Assembly (NCBI GenBank): GCA_028554755.1
Contig: JAPTOF010000010.1
Coordinates: 14,084,501 to 14,148,500, forward strand
Length of the DNA stretch: 64,000 nucleotides
Source: Cordia subcordata
Lineage: Eukaryota > Streptophyta > Magnoliopsida > Boraginales > Cordiaceae
Direction: 5' to 3'
In this document: piece by piece, positions 34,290-46,031 of the stretch
Layout: each line of letters begins with the position of its first letter
Position numbering within the stretch: the first letter of the stretch is position 1
Notes under the pieces: model-generated
The model's database searches: none
What the model was told of the DNA's origin: nothing
The model's input: only the letters and a program-made list of their open reading frames with translations
Program-made: the position numbers and the translations under genes

Positions 34290-37003
34290 TGACCACGTCA
34301 TTGTATGGCCAAATAAAATTAATTGAAATAGTCAACGACAAAATATAAAAATTTTCTTCTTTATCACGCTAACGCGACTAAAGGGTCAAACCACGGGGAA
34401 TCGGGAATGCTGTCAGGAATTGAAAAGGGAAAAAAAGCCAAAAAACCGAAAACTAAAAACTAAGAATTTAAAATGACTAAACTATACCTACGAGAGTGAC
34501 AATTTTTAAATCAAAATAAATCAGAGAGAAAATTAATAAAATAAAATAATTAAAAGAAAATCATGGAACTCAACCCCAAAAATTGCGAGAATTAAACTTA
34601 TGGAACAGTGCGATTCAGGGGGATAACCAGAATTATTCATGTTCGTCAACTTCAGGATTTCCAATTAAGCACAAGGGATTAGACTATAAGCTCTAATTCA
34701 CCTAGAATAATTAACTAAAGCTATTGAGGCATAATCTATCTCAATGGCATAAATTATCCCTCATTTTTCTTTAATTAATTATTCTCACAGATCTTAGAAA
34801 ATTAATTAAGACTACAAAGGCATGGGCTATCTCAATGGCATCACAATCCCCAGGAATAAAGAAGTCCCTAATAGCTCGGGGTTGATTATTAGCCATGTGC
34901 AAACAATATAAGTAAGCTAATTAAATTCCACAACTAACGAATTAGACCAAAATAAAAACTAAAAAAATGACAAGAATAAAAACAACAACAACAATAAAAA
35001 TTATAATAATAATAATAATACAAAAAACCAACTAGCAACTAAATGACACAAACAAAAGACAAAATAAAATAAATTAATTTATGAAAATAAACTAAAAATC
35101 ACTAACAATTTTTTTGAAATTTTTTAAATAAAATAAGAAAAACTAAAAAATGCAAAAACTGAAAATAAAAAAAAAATTCCTAACAACTAGACGCTAATTC
35201 CCCGGCAACGGCGCCAAAAATTTTGACCATGTCATTGTATGGCCAAATAAAATTAATTGAAATGGTCAACGACAAAATATAAAAATTTTCCTCTTTATCA
35301 CGCTAACGCGACTAGAGGGTCTAGCAAAGGGGAATCGAAATTGCTGTTAGGAATTGAAAAGGAAAAAAAAAACTAAAAACCTAAAACTAAAAACTAAGAA
35401 TTTAAAATGACTAAACTAAACCCTACGAGAGTGACAATTTTTAAATCATAATAAATCAAAGAGAAAATTAATAAAATAAAATAATTAAAAGAAAATCATG
35501 GAATTCAACCCCAAAAATTGCGAGAATTAAACTTATGGAACAACATGATTTAGGCTGATAACCAGAAAATTATTTTATTCATGTTCGTCAACTTCAAGAT
35601 TTCCAATTAAGCACAAGGGATCAGGCTACAAGCTCTAATTCATCTTAGATTAATTAACTAAAGCTATTGAGGCATAATTTATCTCAATGGCATAAATTAT
35701 CTCTCACTTTTCTTTAATTAATTATTCTCACATATCCTAAAAAATTAATTGAGACTACAAAGGCATAGGCTATCTCAGTGGCGTAACCTATCTCAATCTT
35801 GATACAACTAATTAAATCTAGTTCTGTTAATTGATCTATATTCGTACCCACAAGATCCTACAAGATTCCTATATGGCAAAAGGTATAAATTATTGACTAA
35901 TGAAAATTAGCTTCAAGCATAATAATGATTAACCAAGAATTTAATAGCAATAAAGCACAAATACAAATAATCTAATAAATCTCAAAGAATCCAAAACATG
36001 AATAAAAATAATCATTAATTATCACCCCGAATCATGGGAATTTAGTTCATAATTAATTTCAAAGCAAAACTTGAAAAGAAATTGAAAACGGAAAAACTCA
36101 TCGTATTATTCCTAGACAAATAAGTTGATGAAGTTCTTTGCCTCTAATTCTCTTCAAGAGCTGCTCCCCAACCTTTTCTCTAATTTAATCCTCTGCAAAT
36201 TCTAAGGCTGGAGCCCTGTTTTTCTGGTGTGTATTGTGGGTATTTACAATGGTATCAAATTCCTTTTCAAATCCCACTTGGACTAGGAAATCACTACCAG
36301 TTTTTATGCTCTCCTTTAACCAACATTTTTTACCATCTTTAAGGCAGATCTAGGCTGAGCTCAAAATAGAAAACTTGTATCTGTATGAATTAGCTTTCCA
36401 TAACCATAAGAATCACCTTATTTGGACCTCTGTAGTCCAAGTTATGTCCAGAATACCGAAATGTGTCCAGCAAGTGACGGGAATTTTTCAAACGTGTTGT
36501 GACTGATTTTTCACCTTGATCCCCCTTGAATTTGGAAAGATGGTCTTCATAAGAATTGTAGCCTTGCCTTTAGGAGTCCAATGGCCCAAGAATCATGTGA
36601 TTTTGACCTCTATAGTTGGAGTTATGAGCAAAATATCAAAACTGGTCTAACAGGAAAAACTTTCCAAAAATTAACACCAAGGTCACTTGTCATATTTATT
36701 CACCAACGACTTTATTTGCAAGAAAGGCCAAAGTTCCTTGTTTTCTATGAGAAATTGATCCTTGATCCATATATTTGAGCCCAATACTTCTCCATTAAAT
36801 TAGCCCAACTCAAATTATGACTCATCTTGAACTTCAATTGCTTAGAATCTTCTGTAAATTGCTCTTGTAGGCCTCCAAAAAATCTTTTCTTCTATTGAAC
36901 GAGACTGGATCAAATAATTTATAAAATGAATCACTTAATCACCTTGGTCTATGTAATCACATGCAAAATAGTGGAATTTATTACAAAATATGACGATACA
37001 TCA
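34290..37003 (-). mobile_element. Internally deleted Athila/Tat element inside C1
   Basis: On the minus strand one full LTR (37003-35224, ~1.78 kb) is followed by a tRNA-Asp PBS, ~340 bp of leader, then the last ~560 bp of a second LTR (about 34850-34290). Both LTR copies share the TGACCAYGTCATTGTATGGC end and long following identity. The gag-pol body and most of the 3' LTR are missing. Flanks are ACTAC (34285-34289) and ACCAT (37004-37008), a poor duplication with two transitions. C1 coding resumes right after it. Confidence 0.8.
35200..35216 (-). other. tRNA-Asp primer binding site
   Basis: The plus strand shows CCCCGGCAACGGCGCCA, identical to the 3' end of plant tRNA-Asp plus the terminal A. 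On the minus strand it is the PBS TGGCGCCGTTGCCGGGG, typical of Athila and Tat elements. It lies 7 bases from the LTR end. Confidence 0.9.
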
Positions 37004-38640
37004 ACCATCTTGCAAGGAAAATGGCACGCGTATTCACCACATGGTTACTTGATCTATGGATGGCACCCACAAGCCAAAAAAAATTTTCTTTACTAAATAT
37101 CCCTTGCCAAAATGTCTTATTTTTGCTAGTCACTCCTTACCTATCGAACCCACTTATTATACGTATGCCAAATCTAATCCTAACTGGTGTTCTACAATGG
37201 CTAAAGAATTTAATCTCTTATTCAAAAACAAACATGGACATTAGTACCCATGAACATCATAGGATTTAAATGGGTTTATCGTATTAAACAAAAACCTAAT
37301 GGTTCGATAGAGCACTATAAAGCTTGATTAGTTGCAAAAGGATATAATCAACAACCTAGACATGACTTTAGTGAAACCTTTAGCCCTGAAGTCCATCCTG
37401 GCACAATTTGATTACCCTTTTCACTATCAATCTCTCACAAATGGCCTTTATGCCAATTAGATGTTAAAAATGCTTTTTTCACATGGCAAATTATCTAAAA
37501 TTGTCTATATGCAACAACCTCCCAGCTTTGTAGATAAACAATATCCTAATCATGTCTATCGCCTACAAAAATCTTTATATGGTCTCAACCAAGCCCCAAG
37601 AGTATGGTTTCAACGTTTTAGCAATTTTTTACTAAAATGTGATTTTTTAAATTCCCATCATGATGCAAGTTTATTCGTGTGGCACTCATCTGATCATACT
37701 TTTGTCCTGCTCATATATGTTGACGATATAATCATCACTGGAGGTTCCTTTAATCATGTCACCAAATTTATTCACACACTCTCACTTGAATTCGCAATGA
37801 AAGACTTAGGCCTCTTACATCATTTCCTAGGTATGGAAGTTACTAAATATGGTGATAGCTTGTTTTTCGCACAGATGAAGTATACACTACAGGTACTAAC
37901 TCAATTTGGCATGGAAGGAGCAAAACCTATTTCCACATCCATCTCCTCTTCAAAGTTAAACTCTACAGATAGTGACCTACTCCAAGATGCAACTGAATTC
38001 TGAAAACTTGTTGGCTACTTACAATACCTCATAATGACTTGACCCAACATCTCCTATGCCATTAATTCTATTTGTCAGTATATGCATGCCCCACACACAA
38101 CTCATTTAGAAGCTGGCAAATAGATCCTTCTTTATGTGAAAGGCACTCTGGACTATGGTTTCTTCTTACATCCTTGCATTAAGTTCTCTTTATATGGCTA
38201 TATTGATGCTGACTGGACTGGTTGCCCCGATGCGTGACGCTCAACTACTGGATTCGCCATCACTTTGAGCATGGGTCTCCAAGAAGCAACAAATTGTCTC
38301 CGAATCTAATTTTGAGGCTGACTATAGAGCACTCGTTGCCTTTGCTTTTGAACTAATTTGGTTCATCCACATTATGGATTTTCTTCACATTGCCAGATCA
38401 ACCAAATTAATTGTCTTTTGTGATAACATTAGCGGCATGTACGTGGCCACAAATCTTGTCGTCCATAAAAGGAGCAAACGCATTGAGATTGACATTCACT
38501 TCATAAGAAATAAAGTTCATGAGAGCTTGTTTCAACTATAATATCTCTCCACTTCTAAACAGTTGGCTAATATCTTTACCAAATCTTTACTTTGAGCACG
38601 ATTTACTTTTTTGTGAGACAAGCTTCAAGTGCTTCAAACA
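37004..38640 (+). pseudogene. C1 pol, RT and RNase H (broken)
   Basis: After the connecting tail (NPNWCSTMAKEFNLL at 37190) the RT follows. KGYNQQPRHDFSETF lies at about 37340, KSLYGLNQAPRVWFQRF at about 37570, the catalytic YVDDIIITGG at about 37718, and MKDLGLLHHFLGMEV at about 37800. RNase H follows (IDADWTGCPD near 38205, a decayed SKKQQIVSESNFEADYRA at 38280, CDNISGMY at 38420). The longest open part is 37461-38003 (180 codons). Frameshifts and stops are frequent elsewhere. Confidence 0.85.
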
Positions 38641-38831
38641 CCATGAACTTGCGAGGGGTGTCAAGAATAGAAGAATCTGCTAATCAAGGAAGCTAAAAAT
38701 TATGAAAGTAAAGTCGATACACAATCACAGCTCATAATCTTAGTCCCTAGTTTAGCACTAGCCGTTGCAATACTTGTATAAAATTGTATCATTGTTTTTG
38801 TAAATAATATAGAGAAATTCATTCCTTTCCA

Positions 38832-39062
38832 GAGAGAAATTTACAACATATATATATATACAACTGGTCTTCAAACGAACTGTAATCTCTAGCCTAAGAT
38901 TATGGGTCTGACTTTACAAGAAAGGAAAGGAAAGATATGTGGCAATTACTTTCCTTCTGTATAGCTTATACAATCAACCTTTTCACACCGCTAATTATGT
39001 GAGATTATATTGCAAGACTTTTCTGTATAGATAATGTATATCAGCTAGAATCATGAGATAGG
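38832..39062. other. Unexplained 231 bp between C1 and the resumed Y
   Basis: The sequence begins with (AT)n text and has no counterpart left of C1 or in the other Tat-type LTRs. It is neither C1 LTR nor recognisable Y. Confidence 0.4.
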
Positions 39063-39861
39063 TGCGTGAAACGTGCTGCAAAGGGACGAAGGGAAAAGGG
39101 GGGTTTTGTGTTTGAAGTCCTGAACTTTTTTTAGCAGCTCGCTGCTCCTTTTCTTTTTCTTTCTTTAGCTGCTCTTCCCTCTTTTCCTATGTGCTGCCTA
39201 AATATTTAATATAGTGAGCTCTATATCTGATTGGTGTGTGCGTGCGAGGGTTTAAGGGAATGGGGTCCACGGGTTGAGGCTGAAAATCAAATGCAAAAAT
39301 GGCTGCTTTCTTTCTTTCTTTCTTTTTTTTTTTTTTTCTTGTTCGCCTGCTGCTGCTTCCCAATTGTGTGTGTCGTGTGCTGATTGTTTGAGAAGAGAAA
39401 GGAAAAATAAAAAGGGGTGATGCTGATTGGTTTTAGCCAAAATTTGGGAGGGTCACGGGTTCTTCGATGAGGCTGTGATGATTTTCCTTTTCCTAATGCT
39501 TGCTGCTCGGCCTTTGCTTAATTTTGTGTGGTGCGTGTTGTGCTAGGGTGTGTGTGTTGTATGGCCGAGTGGGTTCAAGTAGGAGATGATGTGCATGTGT
39601 TTGATGTGAGCTAACGAAAAGAAAGAAAAAAAATTATGGTCAAAGGAAAAGAAATAAAATACTAGTAGTGCACAAAAGAAATCTAATAATATTAAGCTAA
39701 TACAATAATATACATACATACATATATATATATATGAAAAAAAATTATGGTCAAAGGAAAAGAAATAAAATACTAGTAGTGCACAAAAGAAATCTAATAA
39801 TACTAAGCTAATACAATAATATACATACATATATATATATATATGTGTGTGTGTATGTATA
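39063..39861 (+). mobile_element. Y segment between C1 and the Helitron
   Basis: 39063-39217 repeats 31277-31435 (GTGCGTGAAAC.TGCTGCAAAG, TTTGAAGTCCTGA, TGCTGCCTAAATATTTAAT). It continues with CTTTC runs and TGCTGATTGG blocks and ends in a tandem duplication and (AT)n/(GT)n. Confidence 0.6.
39625..39840. repeat. 101-bp tandem duplication
   Basis: Two units, each running from AAAATTATGGTCAAAGG through TACTAGTAGTGCACAAAAG to (AT)n. They differ at very few bases, so the duplication is recent compared with the surrounding decay. Confidence 0.9.
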
Positions 39862-40911
39862 CTAGTGTAACACCTGTGCCATGCACAGGTTGCAAAATAT
39901 ATATTTGATTTTTCTAAAAGATAGAGTTTTTTTATGTTAATCTACACATTGCTATTAAATTATATTTTAAGAATTAAATAAACATGGGTTCATATGGAAA
40001 ATAGAATTTATGTTTGTCTTTAATACTAACTATCCTAATTCAATAATAGTTTTACCTCTATAATTGAGTTAAAATTTAAATAAATGTAGATCGTCTTTTC
40101 TTTTTCCAAACGAAAACCTTCATTTTCCTTGTTTTACTTTCTAAATTTAAGTATCCTATTTAATTACCACATATATTTCACAAGAAAAAATATTCGAACA
40201 GATGACCGGATTGCCGACTACATTGGCCGTTCACTGCTTGAACGTTAGGGATCAAAATGAGTACTTAGATATCAAGTTATCTAGGAATCAAGGAATACTT
40301 GCTACCAATTTTACAAAAAAAATATCGTTTTAAAAGAAAGGATAGATACGATACTGAAGTTTCAAAAGAAGACAACTAATCGAAGGGATAAAATAAAATT
40401 AAAAAAATGAAAGATTTACCATGTGTAATGGCGTATGTGGGTGAAAGTTTCACAAAAAAAACACATAATATAGAATATAAGATCTTAATATAAAAAAACA
40501 TATGAATAAAAAAGGCAATTTACCAATATTAACCAAAACTCAAATTACCATAAATAGCATTATACGATAATGATATATTAAGTAAATTGCAATAATTTCC
40601 GATTATAGTAATAGAAAACAATTAAAATAGGTAACGATTTGATAACAACCAAATTAGAGAGTTATAAATATCTGCAATCAATCCAGAATGGATGTCATAA
40701 TTATCAGATGTAATATGTAAATATTAAAATAAATTAGTAAATCAATGTAAATCTCACTAAAATAAAACAAAATCATTTACTCACAAAATATAGCGGTTAA
40801 TATCATTGTAATGTAAGAGAACCACGTGGCAAAAGGATTTTAAGAATGCTATTTGTGCGACACTTGTTATTATTATATTACAAAAGGTTCTTCTATATAA
40901 TATAGTATAGA
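39862..40911 (-). mobile_element. Non-autonomous Helitron, ~1.05 kb
   Basis: On the minus strand it starts TCTATACTATATTATATAG at 40911 and ends CTAG at 39865-39862. It lies between host A and T, the normal Helitron target. Before the CTAG lies a perfect 8-bp stem, ACCTGTGC-ATG-GCACAGGT, at 39872-39890. Hairpin, CTAG end, TC start and AT target all fit. There is no Rep/helicase coding, so it is non-autonomous. Across the insertion the Y text resumes with AGAAATCTAA.AATAT. Confidence 0.8.
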
Positions 40912-41331
40912 TATAGAAATCTAACAATATAAAAATGTATGGAAGAAAAATTCCTAATCTAATACATATATGTATGCTAATAATATACTAGAAAACTTAA
41001 TCTAAAGCAGACTGAATCCTAGAGATATAATATAATGTTATATAATATACTTTAATACCTAAAATACTATAATGCTACTAATATACTAATATATATAACT
41101 ACTAATACAAGTACTAAAACTAATTACTAACTCCATACTATTAAGATATTACTATACTACTTTAATCCTAAAAGAAAACCTAAGTTAAACTTCTTACTAT
41201 AATGTGTTACTATATGTATAATTACTAATACGCTAATACTGGTAACTTAGATAAATAATACTGTAATTCTATGACCTAATACTCTAATAGCTACTAATAG
41301 AGCATTTTTACAACTACTACATATATTACTA

Positions 41332-41387
<56 letters not shown>

Positions 41388-41708
41388 TAGACTACTAATA
41401 CTTATCATAAAATGAACTTGAACCATATACAAAAGCCATGCATAACACAAGCTTAACCATGCAATTTCACTCGAACACCCTTGAGCATGCAATCCTCATA
41501 TTTACTCATAATGCTCAAAGCTACATTTCAACATATTTACAAGTGCACAAATAAGCACTAGATAAGCACTCATGCACAAGAACTCTTCAAACACTCAAAT
41601 CTTCATTCCATGCACTAAATGACACACAAAAACACTTAAGAAACCCTAATTTCTTATCAAAATGCATGCAACAAGCCACCAAACTCTTATGCAATCTAAA
41701 ACACATCA
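40912..41708 (+). mobile_element. 3' end of Y
   Basis: AT-rich repeats of CTACTAATA/CTAATACT text, a compound (AT)n(AG)n microsatellite at 41335-41384, then a CACTCAAA-rich tail ending ACACATCA as in the LTR end at 1136. Confidence 0.6.
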
Positions 41709-41954
41709 CCTTGCACGATGCTGAGCAGAAATGGCAGAAGGCCAATAGTATGGCCAAGTGTTATATGTTGGCCTCTATGTCAGATGTTTTGCAAAACAAG
41801 CATCAAAACATGGCAATGATCATGACTTCACTATCTCTTATGTTTACTAACCAAAGCAGGCTTGCCAGGCAAGCTACTCTGAGAGAGCTTATAACCACTA
41901 GGATGGTAGAAGAAGCACCAGTCAGAGAGCATGCGCTCAAGATGATGGAGTGCT
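41709..41954 (+). pseudogene. C2-outer gag, middle part
   Basis: It resumes the gag cut at 21049 (HDAEQKWQKANSMAKCYMLAS, SLMFTNQSRLARQATLRELITTRM). It is open to 41954, where T2 interrupts it. C2-b carries the same stretch at 25690-25945. Confidence 0.85.
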
Positions 41955-43563
41955 TGATGTGTTTTAACCCACAAGCGTACAGATCGTTCGTTGTATAGCA
42001 TATACGAATGCGGATATCGTTTCCACAAAGAGGCTTCTTAGTTTGTCTCGATGTGCTTGGGTGCCTAAAACTAGCTATGTATGTGTGTTGAAGTATTTTT
42101 GGTCTCTTTGAGGTAGAAGGGAGCTCGTGACAATGAAAATAAAACCTAAGCTATAGAGGAACTAAAGATGCCAAGCTAAGGAAAAGAAGCCTAACAAGGT
42201 AGAAGAGGATCTAGAGTGATTGAATTGCAACTAGGTTCAGACTATGACAATGATTCGGTCTATCTATGGCTTAGATTTGCTCTCTTGGAGACCTTAGCTA
42301 ACTAACCTTATTATTCTCTAGGACTCAGTGCAGATCTATCCCTAGGTAGATCTCTCTAGAGTATAGTGTCGTCCTTATGACCTAGGGTTTTTAGGCTTAG
42401 TTAGTTAGGGCCTCTTTGGTGTTGGTTAACGTCTTACTCAAGAAACTAACCTATTAGTATTGTTTCAAACTAGAGATTAGATGCCTAAAACATTAATTAG
42501 TGCTAGTGGATACCTTTTTAGTAATGTTTCAGACTAGAGGTATACTCTTACCACACTAAGTCATTTGTTAAGCATATATTTGTTAAGCATATTAATTAAC
42601 ACACTTTAGTTGTAAATAAGGCTTATGCCGTTAGCATGGATTAAGGCTAAGGTGAGACCACTATCGATATCATTTAAGCACAAAAGAGCACATATATCTT
42701 CACTTAGGCATTTTATCGAACATATAGACATATCCAATTTTCAATACATAGACATATTGAATCATGCCATTAATCAATGTAAGCAAGTATCTATTAAGAG
42801 CCATAGATACACACAAATCCTTTATTCATAACCCTAATCTATATACAACATCAATCAATCCTAAATTGAACTCAATTACAAAGCATATTTACAAGAATAA
42901 GAAAAGCAATAAGAAACTCCCGTTTAAACCCTTTCTCAAATCTAAAGTAAATCTCTTCAATCCTTTGTTACAAGCTTCAATCCTAGCTTGGTTGGGTATG
43001 GGATGGTGGTTTTGGGATGTTTATTAAATGGGATTACGGTTAGGTTGAAATGGGGTTAAAGAAAAATGAAGTTCCTCCTTAAAAATGAGCTAAAAAGGGC
43101 ATTAAATAGTTGTTATCAGGCTCTGCTGGTCGCCTTAACGGATCAACCAGCAAGGACTACAGATTTTCTCTGCTCTCTAGTGCTATCAGTTACCTTTTCT
43201 AGTCAGCCGGCAGGGGTAACTGGCAGAATTTGCAAACTACCCGAAGTCTTCGTTCCTCGTCCGGTCTTTGCTCTTTAGCCTTTGCACCTTTTTTGGAAGC
43301 CTCCAAAGCAATTTTTCTTCATCTTTTCATCCCTATGAATATCTTCAAGCTATATGCATTCCCTCAACATCTTCGATTAAGCTCAATTCCTTCTCCTAAA
43401 AATCACCTAAAACATGAAATAAGGCACTGAATAAGGTATCTAAGCATTTTGACTACTTATGTGCAAATATCACCAATTTGTGCACAAATACCACATCAAT
43501 ACACTTTATTATCCTAAGTGTATGCAAACAATATATAAAAGCAAACATAAACCACACACATCA
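41955..43563 (+). mobile_element. Solo LTR T2 (Tat/Athila-type)
   Basis: Termini are TGATGTG/CACATCA. It has the family's early block (CCCACAAGCGTACAGATCG.., GGATATCGTTTCCACAAAGAGG) and a GTCGCC/CAGCCGGCAGG module at 43125-43270. No internal domain. Flanks share only GTGC, so the target duplication is imperfect, but the interrupted gag continues on both sides. Confidence 0.8.
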
Positions 43564-44211
43564 TGTGCATTAGTACTACTGAGATCATAGGGGCAAACAT
43601 TGATAAGCATTCATAGATAGAATGATCTTAGAGACCCTTCCACCGTCGTTCAATCAATTCAAGTTCAACTATAACATGGGCAAGTTGAACATGAACCTGA
43701 TGGAGTTGATGAAGGAGCTCTAGGCAGCGGAGGCTATCATGAAGCCTACAAATCATACACATCTATCTTAGGCTTCCATTTTTAGGCATCACCCAAAAGG
43801 GAAGAAGAAGCCTAGATGAAGGGAAAGCAGTAGCATGAGCAGAAGAAGAAAAAGAAGAAGAAGGCCCTTGGGCCAAAGCAGGGAGTAGGCCCAAAGAGAA
43901 ATGCTTTAAGTGTGGTAAGAATGGCCACTAGAAGAAGGACTGTCTTAAGTACCGAGCCGCTGGGCAGGAAGGTACATCCCTCATGCTCTACGCTGAAACC
44001 AATTTAATGGTGAATTCAACTGATTCATGGATTGTGGATTTAGGAGTCACTAATTAGATTTGCAATTCTTTGTATAGGTTTCAGGTAATGTAGAAGCTGA
44101 GTATAAGGGAGTTCACTCTTAAAGTTGGCACAGGAGGAAAAGTTTGGACTGTTACAGTTGGTCGAGTTCATTTGTTGTTCTCTTGTAGTAGGGTTTTAGT
44201 TTTGAACAATG
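43564..44211 (+). pseudogene. C2-outer gag C-terminus and protease
   Basis: It includes a Lys-rich tract, a zinc knuckle (KCFKCGKNGH, last Cys as DCLKY) near 43905, then protease (SWIVDLGVTN for DSGATN) near 44025. Cut at 44211 by T3. Stops and a frameshift are present. Confidence 0.8.
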
Positions 44212-46031
44212 TGATGCAATTTTAGTGCACAAGCCTAAAATAGCTTGCAAGTGCATAGGTCGTATGTGGTATAACGTGTGAGCTCAAGGTCGAATCCACG
44301 GGAAGGCCAAACATGCATGGTGTCCTAAGCTATACGAGTCCTAAAGAGATATATGTCGAGACTTAACCTATGATATTTTTGGGGGGTTTTTGCTTTAAAG
44401 GGAGCTCGAAAAAAGTAAATCCAACCTAAGGACAAGAAAAGTAAAGTGTATGTCTGAAATGGAGGAATTAAGTGATCTAAGGGGAGTTTAACATTGAAAA
44501 TGGAGACTAGGGTGACTACAACTTGCTATGGGTGTTTACTATGTTCTTGTTAGGGCTACTTTGATGGGTTATCTAGGTTGCTCTCGTGTAGACTGCTAGG
44601 TACCACCTTATTATCCTTTAGGCCTCAGTGCGAGTCCGTCCTTAGGTGTCAACTCCTAGAGTACAGTATGGTCTTTATGACCTAGGGTTCTAGGGATAAT
44701 GACATATGGGTTCTAGGTGACTTAGATCGACTTTACCCTAGTATCTAAACCATTGGTTGGGTTTAAAGCCAAGACCTAGTCCATCCAGGGTTGACTAATC
44801 CTAACCTAAATCCTATTGGCTGGGTTTAAAGCCAAAGAAGACTCAATCTAGGCTAGCCGTTAATTAAGCACCACCCATTGTCCATTACATTAGAGGGTTT
44901 ATCATTTAAACGTAAGAGCAAACACATTTAGGGCATGACATTCATGAATATATCGACACATCCAACTATTAAACACATATACATGCTTAAATTACACCAA
45001 TTTAAGCTATAGCACCCGACATGTATGCAATCTATGCTAATCTTGCTATTAGCATGCAAACACGCATATAGACATGAATGAATACACAACCCACTCCATG
45101 GAATTATCACACAAACACATAGACATAGTCACACAATGATTTAGAAATGGGTAATAGCAAAATAGGCTTAACATCTATATGCTACTTTATTGAGGCATTT
45201 TATCAAACACTTAAGACATGTATAAAAAATAGCCATGGAAACCCTAAGACCAAAGCATATATACATAAATCCATCAAGTACCCAGTATAATAAAGTAGTA
45301 ATCAACCCATAATACATTGTAAATCACTCTACATGCTCTAATTAAACATAAATTGAACTAGGATAAAAGAGAGATAAAGAATACACCCTTTTATCCTTAG
45401 CCATTTCCTTACAATCCATGAGCAAAAGTCTCAAATCCTTGTGTTTGATCAACCAAAGATGCTTGATTCCAAGTGTTAATGAATGTGGAAAAGTGTGTGT
45501 GAGATAGGTGAGAGTGGAATTAGGGTTTTAGGAAGTACGTATGAAGGACGTTCAAAGGTTTTAAAGAATAGCCCCAAATGAGCTTAAATAGATATGCAAG
45601 CACTGCCAAAAGGCCCGACTGGTCAACTGGTAAAATGGGAGGGGTGACCGGTCCAATAGTGTATTCTCTACCTTTATTGGTTACCCTAACTGGTTGATTG
45701 GCAGACGGTAAAAGGGTAGCCAGTTATTCCTGCAGTATAGCTCCAAGTTCTGCTGATTTGCTTTGGTCTTCCTCGTTTGCTTTGGGTCTTGTCTGCAAGC
45801 GTTTAAACTCATTCTCTTCTCTCTTTTCATCCCCAAAACCCTTTGTAAGCTTGGTCCACTCCATCTACACCTTTAATCATACTCCAAGCCTTGCTTCAAT
45901 TCTTATCGAAAGCACACAAAATAAGCACTTAGTGTATTATTTTCTCTATAAGCTCAACTATGAACACTAATCACCTCAAAATAAGTATAGTAATACAATG
46001 CAAATATATACACACAAAACCAACATATCAC
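44212..46031 (+). mobile_element. Solo LTR T3 (Tat/Athila-type)
   Basis: TGATGC... to ...CATATCA, 1820 bp, with a perfect CAATG duplication (44207-44211, 46032-46036). Start block reads GTGCACAAGCCTAAAATAGC, then GTCGAATCCACGGGAAGG. A GACCGGTC-type module lies at 45605-45725. No PBS or coding. Confidence 0.9.

Larger units (their letters stand above)
31436..38831 (+). mobile_element. C1: short-LTR Copia element
   Basis: LTRs at 31436-31618 and 38659-38831 are ~180 bp and similar throughout (AAGAATCT.CTAATCAAGGAAGCTAAA, TAGCACTAG.CGTTGCAATACTTG). A decayed PBS follows the first (TGATATTATTGTAGCC for TGGTATCAGAGC...), and a PPT (GCGAGGGG) precedes the second. Gag-pol is split by the Athila/Tat remnant. 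No matching target duplication is seen (TAAGG or AAGGT against GAGAG). Short LTRs and RT text suggest an Ale-like lineage; this is a loose inference. Confidence 0.8.
21050..41708 (+). mobile_element. Tat-type LTR Y (probably solo), heavily interrupted
   Basis: It starts TTATGTAAAC after CCGTG (21045-21049) and ends AAAACACATCA before CCTTG (41709-41713). That is a 5-bp duplication with one mismatch and TGATGT/ACATCA-type termini. Removing it rejoins the C2-outer gag. Y's own sequence is 21050-22394, 31152-31435, 39063-39861 and 40912-41708. No PBS, PPT or gypsy coding was found, so it is most likely a ~3-kb solo LTR. A segment of ~160 bp present on both sides of C1 leaves the alternative that two LTR copies are involved. 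Confidence 0.6.

Noticed and set aside
35195..35220. Possible tRNA-Asp gene (exact 3' end match)
   Set aside because: Only the terminal 17 bases match. There is no anticodon arm or D-arm, and position at an LTR edge identifies it as a primer binding site.
41335..41387. Open minus-strand frame with Leu-Ser and Ile-Tyr repeats
   Set aside because: It is translation of a compound (AT)n(AG)n microsatellite.
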